The notes beneath the pieces are model-generated. The model had not been told where the DNA came from and ran no database searches. It saw only the letters and a program-made list of their open reading frames with translations. DNA of 64,000 nt from Anaeramoeba flamelloides (Eukaryota; Metamonada; Anaeramoebidae), in NCBI GenBank assembly GCA_027625915.1, contig JANTQA010000070.1, positions 4,159,001-4,223,000 on the forward strand, written 5' to 3'. Shown here in pieces: positions 35,601 through 45,770 of the stretch; positions within the stretch are counted from its first letter, which is position 1, and every line of letters starts with the position of its first letter. Made by a program: the position numbers and the translations under genes.

Positions 35601-38600
35601 TGTTGAATAGTTTTTGTACGAGATCATAAAGAGTACATGTTTATTTGATCAGAATAATTCTAAATAAATTTTTTAACAATAAAAAATGAAACAAAAATAT
35701 TTCAAAGTTTATTTAATCCAGCTCATTCTTTACATTGCCAAATTGATCCAAAAGCACAATTAAAAGAACATACTAACAACTCTGGATTCTATCTAGAAAC
35801 TATATCCTAAGGTTAGAAATTATCAATATTCATTTTAAAAGTTTTGTTCTATTATCACTGAGAGAAATTACAGAATCAATTTATTAAGGCCTAATTACTA
35901 ATTTGTTATTTTAAAATAATAACTCAGATGAAAGGAATACTGTAACTCTAAAATTTAACAATTTGAAAATAAACTTTGAGTCAAAGGGGAGTATCCAAAA
36001 AAAAATTCAAATATCAATGATTTTTTATACTATACCTTTAAAGGACAATTATAAAAAAGCATAATAATACACATCCGGGAATAGTTGATATGTGTATGGA
36101 GTACAAATCTTATAAATCATAAAATTTTTAGGTTTCCCATTGACAAAAACAACAATGCTCATTTTGATCTTTTATTGAAGATCCAAAGAAAATTCCTTTA
36201 GAAATCAATATTATTTTTTGAAAATCATTCACACTATTTCAATAACATTGAATAACACGTTTTTACCCAGTAAATATCGATCTTGTATTAAAAAAAAAAT
36301 TTGTAAAGCAATTACAGATCAAAAAAAAAATTCAAAAGTTAAATGTGAAAAAATTTGAAAAAAAATGATTTTAATTTTGAAATTTTTCAAAATAGATTTT
36401 TTCTTCTTATATTCATTCAAGCACATGAATACATGTAATTTATACACTACAACTGGGCCTCTTTGTCAGAAAAATAGTTTAGAAAGGATTTATACATATT
36501 ATAGATCTGAAATGTTTATTTATTTATTTTTAGGACAAAATGGAAACTTTGAATGTCATCTCATATGTTCTATCAGTTTGTAAATGTAAATAAACTCATT
36601 TTCAAATAAAAGTACACATAAATTTTCAAGAATTATTCATAATTGAACCAAATTAATTTTAGTATCATTCTAAAATCGAAGAAACTCTCAACTGAATATA
36701 AAAAAACAACTAACTGATGATTTAAAACTCATTTAAACAAAATAATGAAAATTAAAACAAAACAATAAAAAGTAAAATTAAATATTTTAAAAATTGATGT
36801 GCCCTTTTATTTGAAATGTGAAATCTCGTTTTGTAAATTGTATAGAGAAAAAATTATACAATCAATAAAAACCATTATACAAGAAGAAGTAAGAAAAAGT
36901 TATCAACATTTTATTGATAACTCTTTACACTTCAAACTTTTGTTCTTTATCTCATTTTTCAAGATAAATATGCAATTTATCTGGGTATTTTGTTGGAATT
37001 GTTTTTTTTTAAATATTTTCTTTTTTCTTTGTCCCAGATACCAATCCAATGATGGTCTTTCTTAATCCCTATATCTAGCCCATTCGAAAACAAACTTAAA
37101 CTGTTTCCATTTTTATACTGGCAGATTATTTCCAAATTGGTTAATTCTTATCTTGTTTTTTTCATTTTCCAACTGTTCAATATCCATAAATAAAAAAAAA
37201 ACAAAAAATGAAAAAATCAATAATTAAAATGAAAATCACCAAAAAGTAATTATCTTATTAACAATCAAATTCAATAGTATTGATGATTTGAGGTGTGTGC
37301 CCTTTTGTTTGAAAAAGAGTTTACAATTCAATGAAAAAATATTATTGAATTTAAAAATATAAGAATATGCTGTAAGGAGATACACATTTGGAAACATGAT
37401 GTATCTATTTTTTTAGAGTTTTTTATCGACACTAACATAGAAGATGACATAAGTAGTTTTTTGGAAAAAAAATCTATTTTTTTCAAAAAAAACTCTGTAA
37501 AAAGAGAAATCATGTTTACGCCTGTGTATTAATAATTTAAAAACAAAAAAAAAATAATACAGCTATTTGAAAAAAGTTATTTCCAAAAGTATTACTTGAC
37601 ATCGCTTAAAATGAATCAATAAACCAATTTGAACAGCACCTTTTAAAAGTGATTTCATCTTTTTAAACTCAATAAATAATTCAAAAAAAAAATAAATAAT
37701 AAAAAAAGTTTAACAAAAATCTGTAAACTAAAGTTTTGAAGTGTTATTAAATGAAAAACAACTTTTTATTTTTTTCAAGCAAATTAAAAATTAAAACAAC
37801 TTTTTTTAATTTTAATAAATAATTATTATTTTTAATCATTCAATTTATTTTATCTTTAAAATTTATAGGGAGGGCAATATATTAGAGATGATGTTATTGC
37901 AATAATGACTCATGTCACTGGAAGGAACCAAGAACTTCAATATTATGCATCAAAAAAATTATATAATTCGCTTCTAGATGACAGATATCGTAATCAAAAA
38001 TTCATTCAGGTAGCAGCTTGGGTAATTGGCGAATTTGGCGATATTTTATTAAAAAAAAGTATTGAGGAAAATGAACCAATTGATCCTTCTCAGATCATTG
38101 ATCTTTGTCAAATAATCATTACAAGCTCTAGAAATGATGATCTTACAAAATATTTTATATTAAATACTTTAATTAAGCTCTCAACCAGAATTGAAGGCTA
38201 TGATGAAACAATTCAAGAAATAATAAAACCTTTTATGAAACATGTCAACATTGAAATTCAACAACGCGCCTGTGAATATTTTAGACTCTTTGAAGATAAA
38301 GAATTACTTGTTTTTAGTTTTGATCGAATACCCGTTAAAGATGAAAATTTAGAAACACAAAAGATAGAAGAAATTGAAGAAAATTCAAATCAAAATAGCA
38401 ATACAAATACAAAAGTTCAAGAAAATTCAAATAATCAATTATCACCTAATAACAACAACAATCAAAATAAGAATAAACAAGAAGAAAATGAACTTAATTT
38501 AATGGGAAGTAATATTAATATTTCTCAAAATCAAACCCAAGAATCCTCCAGCATTGAAAATTTATTACAATTAGATTTTAGCAATAACAACAATCAAAAT

Positions 38601-39302
38601 GTTAACAAACAAACAACAAATACACTAAACCAGCAATCAAACCAATCAACTGAAGACTTTCTTTCAGATATCTTTGGTACAAATAATAATCCCAATCGCA
38701 GTGTTAATAACACACAAAATATTCAAAATAATAACACTCAAAATGTTATGGATATTTTAGGCACCGGCAAAGGTAATGGGACTGGAATGGGGAGAGGAAA
38801 TGGGATTGGAATGGGGCTGGGTAATGGAACTGGAATGGGAAGGGGAAACGGAACCGGTATGGGAAGAGGCAATGGTACTGGAATGGGAAGAGGCAATGGC
38901 ACTGGAATGGGAAGAGGCAATGTAAACACACAAAAAAAAAATCCATCTGCCATTATTTATAACCAAGACGGATTAAAAATCCAAATGAATTCCAAACTTG
39001 TATCAGTAAATGGAATACCTGCAGCAATGATCCAATCAACCTTCACAAATTCAACACAAACACAAATGACCAATTTATTATTCCAGGTGGCAGTACCAAA
39101 GCATCTCCAAGTTCAAATGGCACCACCATCCAGTAAAATCATTCCACCAAATAATAATGGGAAAGTGACACAAACTTTTAGAATAATTAAAAAACAAAAT
39201 ATTAAAACAAAACTTACCATGATGACAAGAATTCAATATAAAATTAACGGAATGCCAATTAGTAAACAACAAGAAGTTAAAAATCTTCCTCTAATATTTT
39301 AA
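29690..39302 (+). CDS. AP1G1: AP-1 clathrin adaptor complex, gamma adaptin subunit
   Basis: Model join(29690..30325,33051..33692,37869..39302), 903 residues; human AP1G1 is ~820. It is the large subunit of the trans-Golgi/endosome clathrin adaptor AP-1. The trunk (about 1-590) is collinear with human: [97 protein letters not shown]. The hinge (about 590-780) is Asn/Gln-rich, carries a clathrin-box match LLQLD (658-662) and a Gly-rich eight-residue tandem repeat (724-777). The gamma-ear (780-903) is complete ([26 protein letters not shown]). Splices are fixed by homology: donors GTTTGT (unusual) and GTAAGA, acceptors ATATAG and TTATAG, both phase 0. Introns are 2,725 and 4,176 bp. Confidence 0.97.
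31160..31352 (+). mobile_element. LINE reverse-transcriptase remnant
   Basis: A frame reading [19 protein letters not shown] followed by [10 protein letters not shown] resembles the first catalytic-Asp block of non-LTR reverse transcriptases (pattern YFDF-KAFDSINH---L). It runs straight into the palindrome array at 31348. The intermediate RT blocks are missing; the C-terminal end of the same kind of LINE reappears at 31735. Confidence 0.5.
31348..31575. repeat. Nested palindrome array, locus 4
   Basis: Begins GTGTAGTAGAGTGCCGTTAA and carries a strong hairpin centred at 31450 (arm GGTTTTCTATTTTATTTGGA, complement AAATAAAATAGAGAATTCTC), then CCTAACTGCG, then a second hairpin centred near 31530 (ACTTTTTGTTTT with AAAACAAAAAGT). 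It lies between two LINE pieces in the AP-1 gamma intron. Confidence 0.85.
31735..31950 (+). mobile_element. LINE ORF C-terminus and 3' end remnant
   Basis: The plus-strand frame reads [19 protein letters not shown] and, after a gap, [20 protein letters not shown]. This matches the minus-strand copy at 53101-54510 (CPSYEKDRLIFHNKLKKIN; LKLFSLINNREIYDFMLKFL). That Cys region follows the zinc-knuckle typical of LINE C-termini. The 3' end is A-rich. Confidence 0.7.
34200..34750 (+). repeat. Dispersed repeat family R3, copy 2
   Basis: Diverged counterpart of 8222-8775, same orientation (CATATTCTATGAG, TTTTTAGATCAGGA, GGTTTGTTCAGGCTATTTCT, CTGAATATCA). An IR-1-like end fragment lies directly on its left and R4 on its right, so this part of the intron is a mosaic of repeats. 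Confidence 0.7.
34850..35048 (+). repeat. Dispersed repeat R4, copy 2
   Basis: Counterpart of 27850-28064. The upstream context (34750-34790: GATTATAACTCATG) also resembles that of copy 1, so the repeat unit may include an IR-1-type end. Confidence 0.75.
38760..38921 (+). repeat. Coding tandem repeat GTGMGRGN in gamma-adaptin hinge
   Basis: Residues 724-777 consist of GTGKGN, then GTGMGRGN, a variant GIGMGLGN and four further GTGMGRGN copies (24-bp units). Synonymous differences between units show they are not all brand new. No such Gly/Met/Arg repeat is known to me in AP-1 hinges. Confidence 0.97.
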
Positions 39303-41277
39303 ATATATTTCAATTTTTCTAAAATAATATTTATAGATATCTATATTTATACCATTAAAAATTAATACAAATAACAAACAATATATATATATATATATAT
39401 ATATTATTATTATAATATACCAAAGTAATCTACAAAGTTAATATTCTTGAAATCTTTAGAATTATCTAAAAACCAAAAAAATTTAACTTTTTATTTTTTA
39501 TTAATAAAAATAATAATTTGACAAAAAAAATAAAATATTCAACGATTTTAAATTTTTTCTTGAAATTTCGATAATATTTATTTTGTTTTAATTCGGAACA
39601 TCCATTGGAAATAAGTATATTTTCCTGAAAATTTATGATTTTTCCTTGTTTGGTTTGATAAAAATAGCAAAAAAATAATAATTCATCTAAACTTTCCATG
39701 ATTTTTATAAAGCCCTATTCCTTCTTTTGAATCATAGGCTATTAGAATTATTTTTATTATTCCATTTTTTCATAAATTTTTTTATGGAATGATAAATTAA
39801 TGAATGATTAATAGAATTAAAACATTTTTGATACCAATCATACGATCTAAACATTTTCTTGATGAATTTTTTTAGATTTATAAAATAAATTTAAAACAGT
39901 GGATCTTGCTCCAAATAAATTTATATACAAATTGTTTTTTTTGAGATTCAGTCCCAAAAGTTTTAGGTTGTCAAATATATCAATATTTGAAAAAACTCTT
40001 AAGAGGGATTGATTTATAAAGACATGTAAAAAAAAGTGGGAAAACATCTCCAGCGAATAAATGAATTCATTATAAATGTCTTTTTGTTTTTAATAAACTT
40101 TATTCTTTTTCCAGTTTCATTAATCTTGAATTCAATCCAAAAATAGTGTTGGAAATGTTTTAATAAAAACATCTAAATTTCATCGATATTGCACAACGAA
40201 TTATTTATGAATTAAAAATTATTGATTTTTTCAAATTTATTTTTTTTTTTATTGTGATAATTTCTTTAATTTTATCTTGATCATAAAATTTCTTTTCAAT
40301 CAATAAGAGTTAATGAATTTTTGTTAAAAGTATTTAATATTATACTGAAAATAAAGTCTATTTCAAAAATTGTGAATCAACTGAAATAATAAATTGAAAA
40401 AAATAACTATATACATTAGTATTCCAAACAACTAATTATTAAAACCGATTTTTAATTCATTTTTAAATCCTTCTAAATATATAAAAATCTGATTTATAAA
40501 AATTAAAAAAAAAAATAAAAACAAAAACTAAAAAAAAACGAGTCACAATTTTTGAAATTAGAATTACCAATTTTTTATAATTATGAACTTTTACTGAAAA
40601 AAAAAGTTTACAACAAGATTTTTTGTTAATTATTAAATTCATTTCAAAAGAAATTACATAATCGAAATTTTCTTTATTATTATTCGTCTTTTTAAAGATC
40701 TTTTTTTTTTTCCATTTAATCTTTTACAAAAAAAAAGATCTCCAAAAAAAAAAGAAATCAAAAAAAGAAAAAGAAATAAAAAATTTTTTTCAAAAAAACG
40801 AAAAAGAAAAAAACAAAAAGAAAAATTTCAAAAAGCAAAACAAAAATATGCAAAATTATAAGAAATGATTCTGATTTAAAAATTTATAAATATTTTTTTG
40901 ATACCAATAGGGTATAAACCATCAAAAAAAACCCTTCTTTTAACTTTATAAAGTGCGTCAAAAAATTTTAAAAATAGTTTATTTTAATTTAAATTTTTAT
41001 AAAGTGTAAATCATTTTTTTGAAAAAATATTTATAGACCGTTTTTAAAAAATTATTGATTCAAAAAATGAAACAACAACATTTTATTTATTTCATTCAGA
41101 TTGAATACCAAAATTGACTAATGTTTCTAATAAAAATAAGTTTTTCAAAAATGAAATTGAATTAAATTAATTCTATTCCCAGCAACAAAATGAAAACCAA
41201 AAAAAGAAAAATAAAATATAAATCGTTTTAATTTTATTCAAATATAAAAATCTAATTCTGTTTTTTAAAAATTGTGA
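39303..41277. other. Convergent intergenic spacer, AP-1 gamma to CDK
   Basis: Both neighbouring genes end here. It contains a TA run (39380-39404), a LINE remnant on the minus strand (39470-40060), and A-rich low complexity around 40490-40860. No gene was recognised. Confidence 0.65.
39470..40060 (-). mobile_element. LINE reverse-transcriptase remnant
   Basis: On the minus strand, one frame reads LFGARSTVLNLFYKSKKIH and the next, after a shift, reads DWYQKCFNSINHSLIYHSI. Together these match consecutive RT blocks of non-LTR elements (F--GRST--A---L---I and D--KAFDSINHSLL). A further frame has ILISNGCSE, possibly the NG-RQG block. Several stops and shifts interrupt it, so it is inactive. Confidence 0.5.
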
Positions 41278-44200
41278 TTATTTTTTTTTTTCTTTTCTCC
41301 TTTTTTCGTTAATTTTTTTTTTTATAATAGACCTGGATTCCGAAGAAGAACAAAAAGAGGAAGAAGAGGAATAATGCTTAGATTGGTACATCTTTTTTTT
41401 GTTATGTTTAACGATATCTCGATCAAATTTATTATCAGAATATTTTCTATTTTTTTTATTGATATGAGATGATCTTTGTGTACTTTTTTTTTTATGGTAA
41501 AAATTTCTTTTTTTATTTGAAAATTGATTCTCTTTGTTTTTTAAATTTGAACTTTTTAAATCAAAAGAATTTGAAGATTTTCTTTTTGAAATTCTTTCCT
41601 TCTTACTTTCTCTCCCCCTTCCCCTTTCTCTCTCGCTTTCTCTCTCCCTTTCCATTCTTAATCTTGTTGAATCGATTGGATATCTATATTTTTTTCTTTT
41701 TGGGGATCTTTCAGGAGATCTATATTTTTTTCTAATTGGTGAAATTGAAACGGATCTTTCTCTTCTTCTGCCATTTCTTCTTTTAGGTGATTTTGAAGTA
41801 GATTTATCCTTTCTGGAAGAATTTGAATTTCTTCTTTTTTTACTTGAAGAATTTAAAAGGGATCTATCTTTTTTCCTATTTGTAGATTTTGAAGATCTAT
41901 TTTTTTTTCTTTTTGGTGACTTTTCAGGAGATAGATATTTTTTTCTTTTAGGTGATTTATATTTTTTTCTTTTTGGGGATCTTTCAGGAGATCTATATTT
42001 TTTTCTAATTGGTGATATTGAAACGGATCTTTCTCTTCTTCTGTGACTTCTTCTTTGGGGCGGATTTAAATGAGCTTTACTCACATTACGCCCATTGCTG
42101 TGCTTATTACTACGATCATAGAATTCATTCTCAGAATCATTATTATATTTGTCAAATTCAGATTCTAAAGTTATCAATCCAAATCCACTTTCTTTGTAAA
42201 AGTCATTTACATATTTTTCTTCTTCTGAAAAAGAAGAACTACTATTACGAATTTTACTAAAATCGTCATCATCAGATTTACTTGAACTAGAGTATTTTTT
42301 ATAACGAGTATGCCCCTTATCATTTTTTATTGAAGTTTTCTTTTTCTTTTTCATTTCCCTTTGGGTTTCTTTTTTTATGTTTTTGACTTCCATTTTAATT
42401 ACTTGCTGCGCTTCTCGCTCCTCTCGCTCCTCTTTATTTTTCTTATTTTCTCCCTCATCTTCATTTTTCTCATTGATATTCTTTTCAATTTCAATATCCA
42501 TATCAATATCCATGTCAATATCCATATCCATATCCATGCTTGTTTGAATTTGGTTTGGAATCCCGCTAATATTTTGATAAATTTGACTTTTCAGATTAGT
42601 ATCCCCATTGTTTTTTTTTATTGTTTGAATTGAATTATTTTGCTTTGGCGAATTACCACTTGCCATTAATGAATTTGATAATAAATTCCCAGAAGTCTCT
42701 CTCTTTTTTTGTAACTCGGATTGGAGTTTGAGCATTTCTTGTTGAATAATAAATCTTTTCTTCTCGGTATTATCCAATTGGATTGTTAAAGGATTTATTT
42801 TTAATTGATGTTCTTGTTGTGAAAGTTGCATTTTTTGTTTTTCCCTTTCAATTTCCCTGGCTTGTTTTGAAGCCAATTCAAGAGCTTTTGTTATTTCAAG
42901 TTTTTGTTTTACTGGATTATTATTTGTAGTTAGATCTACCTTTGGATTTAAAACAAGATTTTGAATTGGTAGTTGCATGGTTTGTTGCAATGGTATTTGT
43001 ATTTGTGGATGATGATTTTCTTGTGGTTGCTTTTGTTGGTTAATTGATTGACTAATTTGCTGTTGAATTGGTAGTTGCATGGTTTGATTTATTGGTAATT
43101 GTATTTGTGGATGATGACTTTCTTGAATTTCTAAATTACTTTTAATTTTATTTTGTTCGATTTTTATTGTTTCTAAATTATTCATAACTGCCCCTTCTTT
43201 TTTGATGAAAGGCTGCTGTTGTTCTTGATCTCCAATGTTATTATTTCTAACCAAAGAACTATCTAATTGTTTCTTATTTTGCCCTAACCCTAAATTTTGA
43301 TCATTTAAAATTTGCACTTCTAATTGTTTTAACCATTCAGCTTCTCTTTTTCGTAAATTTTCTAAATGTTCATAGGATCGAATTTGTTGAACAATTTGAT
43401 TTCCATTCATATTTGATTCGTTTGATTGTTGCATTGGATTTGAATTATTTTCTAATCGTATTTTTTTAGAATTATTTTGTAAAGGAATTATTTGTGTTTG
43501 GGCTTTTTTTTCATTTTTAGAGTTAATGATCATATTATTTTGATTATTTTCTTTATCTATATTATTTTGTAAAAACCCCTCACTATTACTAATTTTATCA
43601 ATTATTCTTGAAATATCAAAAATTTTATTTTGAGAATTAGGGTTCTCCTCTTTGTTATTGGTTTCCGGCTTTATTTGCTGTTGTTCTGATTGGTTTTCCT
43701 GTTGTTGGATAATTTGTTGGGTAATTTTTTGCTGGTCTTGTAATTGTGATATTTGGTTAGAAGATATATGATGATGATTATTAAATAATAAGCGATTAGT
43801 ATTATTAAATTCATTTTTCATTATTTTTTTTTCAAAATCTGGAATATTATTACTATTTAAGCCATTCTTTTCATTAAGAATATTATTATATTTTTTGATA
43901 TCATTATCTTTATTATTAATATTATTATTATTATTGATATTATTATTATTATTGATATTATTATTTTCATTGAACAATTTTTGATTTTTATGATCACGCT
44001 TTCTTTCAACTTTCACAATTGAACCACTGGACATTATGGAGTCTCCTAAAAAAGATTGAGCAAATACAGACTTATCATTATTTGTTTGAATTTTTTGATT
44101 ATCATTTTCTTTCGGATTGTTATTTTCATCTTGAAGATTAATCGACTGGCCTAAATATTTTTCTTTATAGTGCTTAATTTTTGCAATTTCATCTTCTGAC

Positions 44201-45770
44201 ATATCAAATTCATTTCCTTTGATTAAAAACCCAATTGGAGATGATCTGGAAGGAGAAGTTAATTTATTATTTCTGTTTAAATCTAAATTATTTAGATTCT
44301 CGCGGAAATGGTTTTCACCATTTTGCCTTTTAAAATTATTATGGCTAATTGATTTCTCCGAATTATTATAGTTTTCTCCGATATTGTATTTCTGATTATT
44401 TTCTTTCTTTATATTCGTTCTCTCGATATTAACTTGAGGGTAATTATTCTTTGATCTTGAATTAGCTTTTCTTCGTTCTCTTTTGCATTTTCTTTTTGAA
44501 TCCATTTCATGTGAAGGCGGATATTTTGGTAATTTGTTTGGCTGAGAAGGCATTGGATCTGTAAAGAAAAAATCATGGCTCAAGGCTTTTTCTGCACTGA
44601 TACGCTTTTTTGGATCTAAAACCAGCAACTGATCAACCAAATCTAAGGCTTGCTTTGGAAACATTTTAAAACGATCATGAGTTGCCCTATGAAAAGTTTT
44701 TTTGAATTCTACAGTTTTTGACAAGGGCAAATTCTGATAATCGAACCAACCATTGATTTCTGGTGATCCGCATGTCTGGAAAATTAATTCAAGAACTTGT
44801 ATCTCGTTTTCTCCTCGGAAAATTGGTTTATTGTAAAACATTTCCGCTAAAATGCAACCGACGCTCCACATGTCAACCTTGGTATCGTATTTTGTTTGCC
44901 CGAGCAATAGCTCTGGTGGCCTGTACCACAATGTAATTACCTTATTTGTCATTCGTGCAATTCGTTTATTAAAGCCCCTCGCTAACCCAAAGTCTGTAAT
45001 TTTTAATTGCCCTTTGTTGTTTATGAGAATGTTTGCTCCTTTTAGGTCACGATGAAGAATCCCTTTCTCGTGACAAAACGCCAGACCCTCCAACAGTTGC
45101 TTTAAATAGCATTTAATTTGGCTTTCGCTGAACCTTTTGACGTCTGGTGAGATCATCAAGCCACTCAGATCATGCTCACAATATTCAAAAACTAAGTAAA
45201 TGTTTTTGCCATGCATTTGTTTTGTTTCCACAACCACTTCCTTTAAAGTGACAATGTTCTCATGCTTTAGTGTTTTTAAAATTCGGATCTCTCTCAACGC
45301 GGTTATCGGGAAACCTTGCCTTGACTCTAACAGTTTTACTTTTTTTAATGCCACTCTCTCATTTGTTTTTTTGTTTTTTGCTAAATAAACCTAGAGTGTT
45401 GCGACGAAGAATGTGTTTTGGATTATGAGTTTTTGTTTTTGTTTTTGTTTTTGATTTTGTTTTTGATTTGGTTTGTTTGGTGGGATCGAATTTGATTTAA
45501 AGTAAGGTTGTTGATTGGCACAATTATTTTGATTTTTGTGGGTGTGTTTTATTAAGATATATTTTAGAATAATCAAACAACATAACACCAAGATTTTTTT
45601 TTTGTTTTAATGCGGTTAACCTTTTTTTTTTTTTTTTTTTTTTTTTTGAAAAAAAGTAAAGAAAGGTATGAACTTACTTTTCCATAGGTTCCTTTTCCAA
45701 CAACTCTAATTTTTTGAAAAACATCAACAGATCGAACAGACCATTTCCCTATAAAGTTTCTTAATGTCAT
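41278..45770 (-). CDS. Transcriptional cyclin-dependent kinase (CDK9/CDK12/CDKC type) with long disordered tail
   Basis: Model complement(join(41278..45390,45678..45770)), 1,401 residues. Family members pair with cyclin T/K and phosphorylate the RNA polymerase II C-terminal domain. The kinase domain (about 16-310) is intact: glycine loop GKGTYG, catalytic Lys47, cyclin-binding helix PITALRE (59-65), HRD 144-146, DFG 164-166, T-loop Thr179 in MTNKVITLWYRPPELLLG. The post-kinase block FFFTDPMPSQPNKLPKYPPS closely matches plant CDKC (WTDPLPCDPKSLPTYESSHE). The remaining ~1,080 residues are Asn/Gln-rich and then RS/RK-rich, like CDK12 but with the RS part at the C-terminus. The glycine loop has Lys where Glu is usual. 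The intron is 287 bp, GTAAGT...CTCTAG, phase 0. The ATG at 45770 is the first in frame. Confidence 0.95.
41691..42043 (-). repeat. Duplicated RS-type segment within the kinase tail
   Basis: About 83 bp at 41691-41773 and at 41957-42039 are almost identical and both encode RRRERSVSISPIRKKYRSPE followed by RSPKRKKY. The near identity at synonymous sites points to recent duplication or gene conversion. The stretch between holds looser SPKRKK repeats. Confidence 0.9.

Larger units (their letters stand above)
33693..37868 (+). other. AP-1 gamma intron 2 (4,176 bp)
   Basis: Bounded by ATT|GTAAGA and TTATAG|GGA, both fixed by protein homology. It holds repeat R3 (34200-34750), an IR-1 end fragment near 34150, and repeat R4 (34850-35048). 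Beyond 35100 it is unremarkable AT-rich sequence; open frames at 36365-36583 and 36799-37065 look like chance. Confidence 0.85.

Noticed and set aside
38738-38966. Minus-strand Pro/Leu-rich frames opposite the AP-1 hinge
   Set aside because: Shadows of the Gly-rich coding repeat on the plus strand.
41469-42633. Plus-strand Phe/Leu-rich frames opposite the kinase tail
   Set aside because: Antisense translations of Lys/Arg/Ser codons in the CDK exon.
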